Shown: piece after piece, positions 21,220 to 31,704 of the stretch
Layout: every line of letters starts with the position of its first letter
How positions within the stretch are numbered: the stretch's first letter is position 1
NCBI GenBank assembly: GCA_022747635.1
Contig: JAKTNV010000023.1
Location: forward strand, 5,781,848 to 5,845,847
Direction: 5' to 3'
Length of the DNA: 64,000 bases
DNA from: Hetaerina americana
Lineage: Eukaryota; Arthropoda; Insecta; Odonata; Calopterygidae
The notes under the pieces: generated by a model
Seen by the model: only the letters and a program-made list of their open reading frames with translations
Databases searched by the model: none
What the model was told of the DNA's origin: nothing
Translations under genes and position numbers: made by a program

Positions 21220-24200
21220 CCTTTGCTGTTTCTGGATAAAACTATTTACGATTGTATTGAAATTACACAAAGGCGAAAAAATCGCATTCTGCTTGCAGCA
21301 TATCATTTCTTGGAGAATAGAGACGCTCGCGTTCGGTCGAATGCCGCATAAGTATTGCCAACTTGCTTGAATAGATAGGAATATTTCATGACTAACCTAA
21401 TAAATTCAAATGTAATACTTTAAAACAATTGGCGCCGAAATCACTACAATGATTACATGTAGACATTTTCCCTAATGATTATTTACAAAATAAGTCTTAT
21501 TACTTGAATTATAATGATTGTTGCAAATTAAGGATGAAATGCTAGGTGCTTTGTTTAAAAACTTTAAAAAACTTACGTTATTCAGAGAAGTTTTTTCCTT
21601 AAGGAACAATGTACTTTGATAACTGTAACTGTACCAAGGAGTATTCGATCTGTTTTCTCCCATCCATTACTTTTATTTCAAATACGCTCTACCCCCATTT
21701 AGAAATATTTAATAAAGACATTATAATAGTCTCCTTATACGGAGTCACGATGATCTGGATAGGATATCAGAAATGCAAAATACTATTATTCTGCAAGACT
21801 CATTATCACATTAAGACTTTTTTTGTAGATAGTACAATATTCCCACTGCTGGTAACAGTTTCTGATCTTGATGTTATATATAACTTTTATTTCAATGTGA
21901 GTTGTGCACCTCGTGTTGGGCATTTGAATCTCTGAAAATTCTTTGGTTTATCAGTGCATAGGACTTTCATAACACGGATGGTATTACTCCTTGATTACGC
22001 ATCTCTTGAGTTTCCCTGTAACAGTCTCCCACATTTTGGTTCTCCAATATTTGTCTCTGATTGATGGAGTTAAAAAGAAGTTTTTAATTAGAAATAAATG
22101 CTCTTAAAGTCAGCATTAATATTATGAACTTAGATTATGACTATATTTTATTGAGAGCAAATTTACTGCTTCTGACAAGAGTATTAATGCGTCACGTGTA
22201 TTTCTGTATTGCTTGCTGAATACCAGCTTTGACTGTGATTGTATCTCGTGGAAGATTGCATCTAACATACCGCACCTGTTTACTAGGGCGTGCTCATTTT
22301 TTGGAATCATATCTTGGAAGAAATAACTCCTGTTATAAGTTTGGAATATCGCTTGACGTACAACTTCATCATGTTGATTCAAACAGCGGTAAAAATGTTT
22401 ACTTTTAAGTAACAACTGCTATCCGGTTTAACTTAATTAGTTGAACGTTGCCCTATATGAATTGTTGAACAATTACTTTATTGCGATGTGCAATACGTAA
22501 TTACGTGCAGAAAACAGCGTGCTAAAGAATACTTACAGAATTTTATTAATCAACATTTGGTACTAGTAGTTGTACCCTATTTGGCAACCATGAATGGTGG
22601 CCCTTGAAGTAATGTGTGTGTTTATAGAAATTTCTTGTCATAAACGTCCCTCTTACCATACCTTTGCACTTAATGAATTCTTATATGAATGAGTACAACA
22701 TTTTCAAGCGTATATTTTGAAAATCGTTAGCGGTCTTTAATAAATGAAATATTTTTATTACAAAAACCTGCGCTGGTCCGAAACTGACATTTAAGTCACG
22801 GAAGTAACTAGAGTAGTTTTATTTTCGACATGGTGGGATTATGAGGCCCTATTCTAATAGTTTTCATTTGTTTAAATTACCCATAACGTCGGAAGATTTG
22901 CGATAAATTACAGTGTAGAAGTTATGCATATTATTTTCAGTATATGACGCACCAATGGGGCAAATACATGTTCATTGCCTGTTTAAACTTCGCTGAAAAG
23001 TATGCCTGTCTTTTACGGGCAATTCAATTAATATTCTCCTCAAAATGTCCAGAAAATATTAATTCAATTCAGTTCAGAGAAGCAAAACATGGTTACTACT
23101 CTGTGAAGAGTTTGAGAACTTAATTTCGTTCAAGTTTTTTGCCGTAGAGATTGATAGGCGAAGGAAGGTAGGGATTACCCGATAACCTTTAAATATTTTG
23201 TTTTATTCAACATGCCTATAAGGAATACGCCACTAACATAAGGGTACAAGTGCATATTTAAGCATCCACTCCAAAACGCCTCCCCGCTCTCCACTCTAGT
23301 GGATTGCAATGTGTCAATAGCAAATATGTCTCTACATACGGAGACACATTTGCGATACATAGGCGACATACGAAGTTGCCGCGGACACCACCCAACCCTC
23401 GGGGAAAAGAGGGAGGAGCCACCCAGAGAGGGTCTCTTTTGCTGAGGTCATGTGCTCAATTGAGACTTGCTCTTCGCCCTTTACGTGGGTATAGCGTACA
23501 CGTCTAATGTGAGGAAATGCCAACAGTAATACCCTCGTCTAGAAATCAAAAGTGGTCGTGGACAAACCCAAAGGCGGCCGAGTTGGAGTCATGAGCAAAG
23601 CTCTCACGCATCCAACTTAGTATTGTGAGTGAGTACGTCGTTAGTAGCCGACTGGCTGTTCTCACGCACGCGTCAGCGACCGAAGGAAACACGAAGGCGG
23701 TGGCTATTACCCCCAGTGTTATGACGGGGGATGAACCATTGACTGAGGGCGAGCGACGTTTGTCGTTCACAACAGCAAAATTGGGGCAAAGTAGACGGTC
23801 AATTGGAAAACTCCTGTGGGGGCCTTAGCCTGCGTTGCCGATCTCCGTTTTCATTGGCTCCACGACTCACGTCCGCGCAGAATCGGATGCGTGGAAGCGC
23901 TGGTTCATGCGTTAGGCTGATGCGTCGCCACGTATTCCACGCTATCATGAATGGGATCAGCTGACTCATTCTCTCGAGTTTAGCTTCCATTCTGGTCGTG
24001 GCCGCTTTATTGACACCTAATACTTCTTTTGATTTGCTCTTTCCTGTGAAATCGGTGTTGATATTTCATATCACCTTTACCTTACTTAATATCCTCAGCG
24101 ATGTACTCGTCTTCTCAAAGAAATTTGCAGGAGAAATTACAAAATTAGTAAGCAGGTAACCTGACGAGGTAAAGGTTGAATCCAATGGTTACAGCATTTG

Positions 24201-24330
24201 GCAAGAGGAGAAAAAAGGCCCTTGGTGAGTTAATTTAGAATTTCGGAGGATTGGATCCATTGGCAACGAAGGTAATTGGAGAGAAGAAATTCAATTCTTT
24301 TTAAGCTTTGCTGAGGGAACCACGGACAGT
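21220..24330. other. No gene recognised
   Basis: AT-rich. A short hairpin with 13-base arms (23320-23332 and 23341-23353, one mismatch) is the only structure seen. The GC-richer piece 23370-23980 has open frames on both strands but no recognisable product. Confidence 0.45.
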
Positions 24331-24337
24331 GCATGTA

Positions 24338-25090
24338 CGAGGGTAATCCGGAAAGTAGTACCCGTTCGTGAAATAAAGACACAAAAGTAAATATTAACAA
24401 ACATAAAAAATTTTATTTGAAAGAGGATACTTTAAACTACTTCTCAACATAATCTCCAAGCAAATTAAGGCATTTGTCATAACGTGTGACAAGTTTCTGT
24501 ATTCCTGCTGCATAGTCCTTCGCCGCCAGCTCATTGAGATACGCGAGGGACCCATCTTGCACAAATTTTTGCATAATGCAGATGGTGTTTAACAATTTCA
24601 TGAACAATTGTTCGAGAAACATTGGGAAAATGCTCACAGATGTCATCAATTGTGACGCGCCGATCGTTCCTCACGAATTCGTCAACTGAGCTCACCAGTT
24701 GGTCTGTAATGACAGACGGTCTCTCCGAACGCTCATCGTCGTGTGTGTTCCCCCTCCCCATGTTGAAGTTGCGACACCACCGCCGAACAGACGACTCGTC
24801 CATTACATTGTCTCCATACACCTCCTTTAATTGGCGATGAATATCACATGGGCGAACGTTTCTTGCATTGAGGAATTTAATCACTGCCCTCACTTCACAA
24901 CTGGCGGCGTTCTCAATTTTTTTAAACATTGTAAACAATCACAGAAACAACACAGGCAATGCTAGCGTCACGCAACTTGGCTCAGAGAAGGCAGACAAGC
25001 CACTGAAGCTATCTGACCTCGTCCAGCGGCTACTCGCGTCGTCAGCACTTCATGCGGCACGAACGGGTACTACTTTCCGGATGACCCTCG
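24338..25090 (-). mobile_element. Mariner element, 753 bp, internally deleted, intact ends
   Basis: TA target duplications (24336-24337, 25091-25092) flank terminal repeats of more than 30 bases. Both ends read CGAGGGT(A/C)ATCCGGAAAGTA followed by GTACCCGTTCGTG, with one mismatch. The minus strand from 24927 encodes the N-terminal DNA-binding part of a mariner transposase: IKFLNARNVRPCDIHRQLKE, VMDESSVRRWCRNF, DERSERPSVITDQL, CARWVPR. The frame then jumps to the last ~40 residues (KLVTRYDKCLNLLGDYVEK). The whole catalytic domain is missing. It is a non-autonomous copy that could be moved only by a transposase from elsewhere; the well-kept ends suggest it is not old. Confidence 0.92.
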
Positions 25091-25094
25091 TATA

Positions 25095-26245
25095 ATGTTG
25101 CGTACCAAACCTCGTGCATTAACAAAAGAATTTTTCATTCTCGTGACTCAGTGTCGGGTACGCACAAATGGCATGAGAAAAGGAATCTGATAAGCAGGAT
25201 GATAATAACAAATAATCCCAGGTAATCTACCGATTTGACAATAGGTTGTAAACGGTCCTCGAAATCCTTCCTTTTACCCTCAAATATGTCAGCCACACAC
25301 TTACGTAGTTCATCATATTTTTAATCTTCTCTTTGCCGAAAAATATGCTTATTGTTTTTCATAGCTGCAATCATTTTTGTTTCGTCCGTTTTCACCCTTT
25401 CTTACATAATATTCAGCATCCCAGTGCCCGTCATCAACTTCTCCATTACTGCCCGCCGATTCCCCTTCCATTTCCCCAGTCCCCTCCTTTCAAAACCACT
25501 TGGAATACGTCTTCCTTCTAATCCATCCGATCTTGTCCATACATTTTCTGTATGACCACAACTTTTGGGAAACATGCACTATTTCACTATTCTCGAAGTT
25601 CAGATTTTTCACCTAAAAAATTATTTAATATTTCTTGTTTCATTTCCTTCTTATTCCAGTGAAAGCTTCTACTATCGTACCCTCCTTCCCCTTTCAATCT
25701 TCTGGAATTTAAAGTATATTTTGTTGAGTGCTTAACTAATTATGACCCTGATTTTCATCCACCCCCATTAAGCGTTGACGACTATTAACATGCACCTAAA
25801 TTTTCGAACCATAATTTGATTTCATTTTATCTTGGAAAAATTATCATACTTGCCTGTGATTCTGATGTAGCCGAGTTTGCGAAGTTATAAATTCCTACCC
25901 CCTTCAAAAGCACATGCGTTCACTCATACCCGAATAAATTCTTTGCAAATATTTATTAAGTTTTGACATCGATTTGATTCGATGCATGAATGCCTATCCT
26001 GTTGCTCAAGTCCGTGAGTTATCACACAATTGAGGCATTTTTCGCAAATGCTGCTGCCGATTCCTGTAATAAAGTTCAAGGGCAATGCTTCTTGAGAATG
26101 GCACCAAACGTTTTCAACTATTTAAGATATTTTCCGGAAAAGTCGATCGAACCCAGTGTTTCAAGTCACACAGTTTACCTTAGATATGTCATTTTCATAC
26201 ATTTGAAGTTTTCAGGCTTAACTTTGTGGAAGTCCATTATCACTG
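25095..26245. other. No gene recognised
   Basis: AT-rich with a T/C-rich stretch (25330-25560). No repeat or coding family is recognised. Confidence 0.45.
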
Positions 26246-26250
26246 AAGTA

Positions 26251-26386
26251 AAAATAACCAAATATCTTTCCATCAAATTTTTAATTTGGGACCACTAGTT
26301 TCAACGCATGACGACGAAGATGCGTTGAAACTAGTCGTACCTAATTAAAAATCTAGTGGAAAGATACATTGTTTTTTTACTTCATT
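26251..26386. repeat. Long palindrome of retroelement tails (Penelope-like?)
   Basis: The arms run from about 26251-26309 and 26320-26386 around a 10-base loop GACGACGAAG. The inner 16 bases (CTAGTTTCAACGCAT and its complement) are perfect. Outward the arms keep ATCTTTCCA and GAAGTAAAAA with small indels. The right arm reads ATGCGTTGAAACTAGTCGTA, which has a GAAAC-TA-GTC core, and TGACGA precedes it across the loop. This is similar in layout to the repeats at 8948-9195 and 38805-39060. Confidence 0.7.
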
Positions 26387-26389
26387 GCA

Positions 26390-29300
26390 ATTTTCAGTTT
26401 AGAATATCTGGATACGTGTGAAAATTTCAGCTGCACCAAAGCGCAGGAAAATATTTTTTTTTCAATAGCAGGATTCTGAATCAAATTTTCCTTGAGAATA
26501 TTGTAATGATGTCCTCATCGCAGAAAAAATATTTAGAAGCAAACAGAGTACTGAAAAATGAATGCGGAAATGCAGAGTTTTCCAGAAGGTATTGCTGCGT
26601 TTGGTCTTTATTCTTAGGAAATCATGTAAAGAAAAACTCCAAAATTTGAAACGATCATACATAAGTCTCTGTCAGAAATTTACCGAGTTCAAATTAAATT
26701 GCGATGAAAGAAAACGGACCGTCGCATAAATACTACCAATTTCGGAATTTAAGTCCATGGAAACGATAAAACTAAGCTTCATCAGCCTATTTCAAAAGAT
26801 CAATATGTTCGACGCCTTTTACGACGTCGAGGATGCTGCAAGCTCCGCTCCCTACTGGGAGGTCAGACAATAGTAATACTAGGGTGAGAGAGAAATTCAC
26901 TACCGGAAGAGGTATACTCAAGGTTTTTTTCATCCCCTAAAGCAGTGCTGGGTGAAGACACAAACAGAGAGAAACGCTAACTTATAAAAATGTATTTCCC
27001 CGGCCTGGAGGGTTGAATTCTTCCTCATTCACCCAAGTACGGGATCCCTAATGCCCCAGCTGCGCGCCCTCACGATGAACTTGAATGATGGATCAGTTTT
27101 CCATCGCTTGATGTCGTCATTCGAGCAGTTGAGAGATCAATGAATCGCGCGAAGTTAAGATTATTGGGATATGTTTATTCTTGCACAAATCTACGGTCTA
27201 ATTATCACGTTTTTCATTTAACATTTAATGAAAGACTATATCATACGAGTAGTGGATAAACTACTTGCTGATATACATTTCAATGTCAACGCTTCATAAG
27301 AGCTTAGAATGAATGAGATTTTAATGATAAGTAATCTTGAAATCAGAAATAGTGACGTCAGTGCCAGCTGAACGACGTAGCCGGGTTGATAATGCATAGG
27401 TCCTGGCAATCCAAAGCTCAAGGGCAAACTTTTCGCATCGCATATGGATCTACGCCAGGAGTATTTGCTTTGATCGGATGCATCAAAATAATCACAATTA
27501 CGTTTTCATCTATAGGATATCGATAATCTCCCGGTTAAGGTAGGTTATTCGTAGGTCGATATAAGGTAAGCTGTTATACGGTAGGTTAAGGTATGTTTTT
27601 ATCCATGGACACAAGCTACAAAACGGTGCCTGTTAGAAACGTTTTTCTTAATTTGCGTCGAAAGAATCAAAAAAATGTATTGGCATGAATAGTGCGCGGG
27701 CCGTTTGTCTGTGTCGTATTAGCGTGCAATTCAAGGAGAGTCTCAGACCGTGAAGTCGGACTGCTCGTTCTCTTCCGGTCAGGCCCGTTTCATTCTCGAC
27801 TCCAGCCCACCGGTCAAGCCGAGCACACAGGGTTTCGAGCAATTAAGTACAATGATGGGATTCGCACACCTCAATCGCGGGGTTTTTAACCGCCTTGCTC
27901 AATTGGGTTGTGACACCGTTGGCCCTGGTCTCCATTCCCCGAGGCTAATTCTAATTAATATTTCAACCCGAACATGGTTGGAGTGCCCCCCTTCATTCTT
28001 CCTAGTTTAATGTTAATATGCTTCAGTCTGGATGGCTCTTCCGTCCTGCATCCCACTTCGTTTGGCCCACCCACGTATTTCGTGCCTTGGTCTCCTCCCC
28101 TTTATGCTCCGGATAAAACCAGTTTCGCCCTGGTATGTTCTCAAGCAAATATTATGCGCCAAGCTTAGCCTACGTCCGAGAGTGAAATTCTGCGAGGATA
28201 TTTAACGGAGAGCAAAATATAATAATGGCGTACTATTCTTTCTAGAAGTCCGTCTCCAGTCTCTGATGAGCCAAGAATTGAAAAAAACAAAAGTGAAAAT
28301 GGTTATTATGTTGTTGGCTAGCAGGCACTTGGGCTGCGATAGATACGCATCACTTGGAGGAGGCGTAGTGCGACCATGGGGCCAAACGCTGGGCAATAAA
28401 TGCCAGCATAACGAACGTTTTCGCTATTTCCCGATTCTCAACGCGTCAGCAGGTGCCTACAAACTTATGGAAAATGTTCGTTCGTTAAAAGAAATGCAAC
28501 TGAAACTGCCGAACTCAGAATTCCCTGTTTTATTCCTTTCAAAAATTCTACCTGGCGGATATATTCTGGACCAGTCTTCCTGGATAGTCTAAGAGTATTC
28601 GTTCTCCAAAGAAAATTACTCAAACAACCGAATTACAAACGAGCGATGTGACAACAAGAAAAGCAGAATCAAGTACCGAAAACAAACGTGGCCATAATAA
28701 ATGCCTGCTCGATGCATACGAAGCATCTGAAATTCGTTCTGCCACCGTATTCTCCTCTGTAGTACTCCACGAGACTCAAACTTTCCCCTATCTACGGGCA
28801 GGTATACGCCCTCGTTCCTTACATTATCTACCCGCTCGATCTGCCTCCTTCAGACCAAGATTTCAAAAGCCTCTATTCTTCTCTGAAGCGCAAAAGCGAA
28901 CAATTTTTAAACTTGGATCTGTGTCAACCCCGAAAGGATTCTGGTAGGTTTTCGGGTGTCGACGGAACGAAGTCGACGCTTGAAGTCCAGCGAAACAGCA
29001 GGGAGGTGAACGTGTTAAAAGCGGCGAAAAAGAAACGGTGATTAACACTTTCTAGAAATGCGACGTTTCATTCTTTCTTTTCCTGAGAGGTCTCTCGCCG
29101 TCGAGAAACTTTCTCGTCAACTGGAGTCGGTGGCGTCCTCTCCTTTCTTGTTGAGGCGAGGACTTTAAAATATTCCCGGAAGACGACTGCTCAGGGGCAG
29201 GATCGTATAAATGACAAAGGCGCCGAGTTGTTGGCTCATTGAAAGCAGAATAGATGGGCGGGGCTTGTCCAAAACCATTCAGCAAGCGCACAAGTTTCGG

Positions 29301-29490
29301 GCCACGGGCGGCCGAGGGTTGAGTCGAGCATGTTGATCCGCCTTAAAGAAATTCGGCTTCATTGAACGAATGGTGAGAAAATGAAATGCGATAGTGGTTT
29401 AAGAGAAGTGTTGTTTCCCTTTAGTTCCCACGTTTGGAACACGCCGAAAGTCTTCGGGATGCTTGGAGAAAGCGTTGATAAAAGAATCAA
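26390..29490. other. No gene recognised
   Basis: Includes a GGTAGGTTA/GGTAAG-rich patch (27536-27600) and a GC-richer piece (27650-28170) with overlapping frames but no known product. No transposon ends were recognised. Confidence 0.45.
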
Positions 29491-29499
29491 ATAAAGTAC

Positions 29500-30103
29500 A
29501 GGGAAATTCTGTCCGGTTTGGTCAAAAACTGTTACGATAAGAGGACGATTGTGGCATGCCTTTTAGAGAAATTAGGGCGGGAGCCGCTTGAGATGCGAAG
29601 GCAGCAAGCGAGACTTAAAGACTTATAGTAAGGTTCAGAACACACGAGTTGAACAGTGACACGAAGGAAATTATTGGCCCCACGTTATTGACTAGGTTAG
29701 ACCACAAAGATAAGATAAGGGAGATAGACTCCAGTACAGATGGATAGAAATTTTCTTTCTCTACTCGGAAAATCAGAAATCATAATATAAGAAATCAAAG
29801 TCATATTAGAAATACTGGAGAAAATCGAATTACAAGCGAAGGCATGATTAAACGCCGCGTGGATATCTGGTGAATTCGCAGGTGCACGTGCTTGAGTATG
29901 TTGGCTGCTAATATACGTAATTGCATGTGTTTAAGTAAACATGGGTTTTTCATGAATATACGCGTCCGGATGGGTGAGAATGGATATGCTTTTGTTTTTA
30001 TTGTTTTGTGGGTGGTGTCCTAACACCCCCCAATTGAGGGTGGTGTCCCCCCCGCCTCAGCCCCGGCGGCGGCTTGCGTGGTATTGTGTAGATGTAGATG
30101 AGT
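29500..30103 (+). repeat. CR1/Jockey LINE 3' end
   Basis: Decayed coding remains read VKNCYDKRTIVACLLEKLGR then EPLEMRRQQARL, the counterpart of 8285-8375 in the LINE at 7810. DHKDKIREIDSSTD follows at about 29700. The 3' untranslated end at 30003-30103 has the family's GGTGGTGTCCTAACACCCCC, CGGCGGCTTGCGTGGTATTG and terminal TGTAGATGTAGATGAG. Confidence 0.65.
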
Positions 30104-30319
30104 CTTCACGGGGAGCGGGGAAGGGTCCTTACGGGAAGGGGTCCTCCTCCTTCCGGGCCGCGAGGGACGGATCGTAGGGAAGAGGGACCTCAACTTGGAA
30201 GGAGGGAAGACCGCTTCTCTCGCGTCATAAAACCAAGGAGGAGTCGGTAGCCGGAAGCTCTTTTTCCCTCAGAGTCGAATTCCACGCCTGACCCACACCA
30301 CCTCCAACCTTCCGAACAC

Positions 30320-30582
30320 ATTGTTTGGGTCTCCGCGGTGACTTCATCGAGGCTCGTCATATTGCTTCCCGGCAGGATGCCACGTCAGAGCATGCACCCG
30401 CCATTCAGGTTCCTTTCCCTCGACCGCCTGGACTTCCACCCGAAGTTTTGCATTCCGAACAATCGCACCGCTTGGGTTTCAAATGGGGTTTCCCGAATTT
30501 ACCACTCGAGATTTGAACTTGGGAACTAATGGCAAATAGCTCAACACTTCACCCACCGTGCTACTACGTCACGCCAATCTAG
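30320..30582 (-). repeat. tRNA-like SINE
   Basis: The minus-strand head near 30580 reads GACGTAGTAGCACGGTGGGT (A-box-like). About 40 bases on, CAAGTTCAAATCTCGAGTGG is B-box-like. The body toward 30320 is GC-rich and unlike SINE families 1 and 2. No second copy in the window confirms its extent. Confidence 0.4.
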
Positions 30583-30754
30583 TGGTTCGAATGAAAAGGT
30601 ATCTATGGTTGGTAATAAATAAAGCCAAGTACTCGTAAATATATTTTCACACGTGGAATATATTTCTTGAAAAAATTGAGAAGTTAGCGATCAGTTTTTT
30701 TCAGTGTGTTACGTTGCTCATTGTATTATATCCAGGGTATAGAATTCCACTTAC

Positions 30755-31051
30755 CTTTTACTATTAACGTACTGGCTTCCCACCCTGAGGGCGCGGGTTC
30801 AAATCCCGGCGGTGTTGAATATTTTTCAGAGGTATCTCGATCCCTACTTGAGGTGCTTTGTGGAGGGCACTTTGAGTGAGTACGCCGTCCGTCGGATGGG
30901 ACGTTAAGCTGCGGACCCTTTGGCGCCTTTCGTAAAGAGTAGGCTAATGCCGACGCCGGGTTTCTCTCCACCCTTCGTCCTTTCCTGTCCATCCCCTATG
31001 GCGCAAATGACCTTAGCTGTCCGTCGCCTCCCCTAAAAACTACTACTACTA
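30755..31051 (+). repeat. tRNA-derived SINE, family 1, with (ACT)n tail
   Basis: ACGTACTGGCTTCCCACCCT leads to the B box GCGGGTTCAAATCCCGGCGG at about 30792-30811. The body (CTTGAGGTGCTTTGTGGAGG, GTACGCCGTCCGTCGGATGG, CTTTGGCGCCTTTCG) and the tail CCCCTAAAAACTACTACTAC follow. It has about 40 more bases near the tail (TCCTTTCCTGTCC… to GTCGCC) than the minus-strand copy at 19300-19545. Confidence 0.85.
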
Positions 31052-31200
31052 CCTTTTACCATATTCATGAGAGGGTTACATCTTATACATGGGAGCAAAG
31101 GTTTAACAAACCGAATTCTATGGATATTTATACGGATTTATTACAGTTTTTTACATGAAAAACCTTAGACAAATTTCTGATGTATTGGGAATTATATTGG

Positions 31201-31202
<2 letters not shown>

Positions 31203-31272
<70 letters not shown>
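31203..31272. repeat. (TA)n microsatellite
   Basis: Uninterrupted AT dinucleotide run of about 70 bases. Confidence 0.95.
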
Positions 31273-31276
<4 letters not shown>

Positions 31277-31538
31277 ACACGAAATCCCGCCAAACGGCGA
31301 ATAAATACTCATTTATATAGAAACAGATATAAGGAAAAGGGATAGGAACACACATAAAGGACGAACACAATAAAGGTGGGGAAGGCGGAATCGAACGGAT
31401 CCATTTTAGGTATGTTCTTTTGCCAAAATATTTGATTGGAAAAATTGACATGGAAGTGGAAATACCAACATCACGAGACAACAAAATACATCTAAACTAC
31501 AAAAGTGATTCCATCACATCGTATCTCCAATTTCTCAA

Positions 31539-31542
<4 letters not shown>

Positions 31543-31618
<76 letters not shown>

Positions 31619-31703
31619 GTTAATGCTAATATGCCCAGGAATCGAACCTTAAAGTTACTCGCATTATCCCAAAGCTGAACTACAGGACTGCCACGACCTT
31701 GTA
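31543..31703 (-). repeat. Short tRNA-derived SINE ending in (TA)n
   Basis: The minus strand from 31703 reads GTCGTGGCAGTCCTGTAGTT (tRNA-like head, A-box region). TAAGGTTCGATTCCTGGGCA follows with a perfect B-box core, then ATTAGCATTAACAAC and an uninterrupted TA run (31544-31615). The head-plus-simple-tail layout with almost no body suggests a minimal SINE. The cloverleaf is not complete, so it is not a tRNA gene. Confidence 0.55.
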
Positions 31704-31704
31704 G

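Noticed and set aside
31618..31703. Functional tRNA gene
   Set aside because: The B box is perfect, but the acceptor and anticodon stems do not close. The segment runs into a TA repeat, so it is a SINE head.
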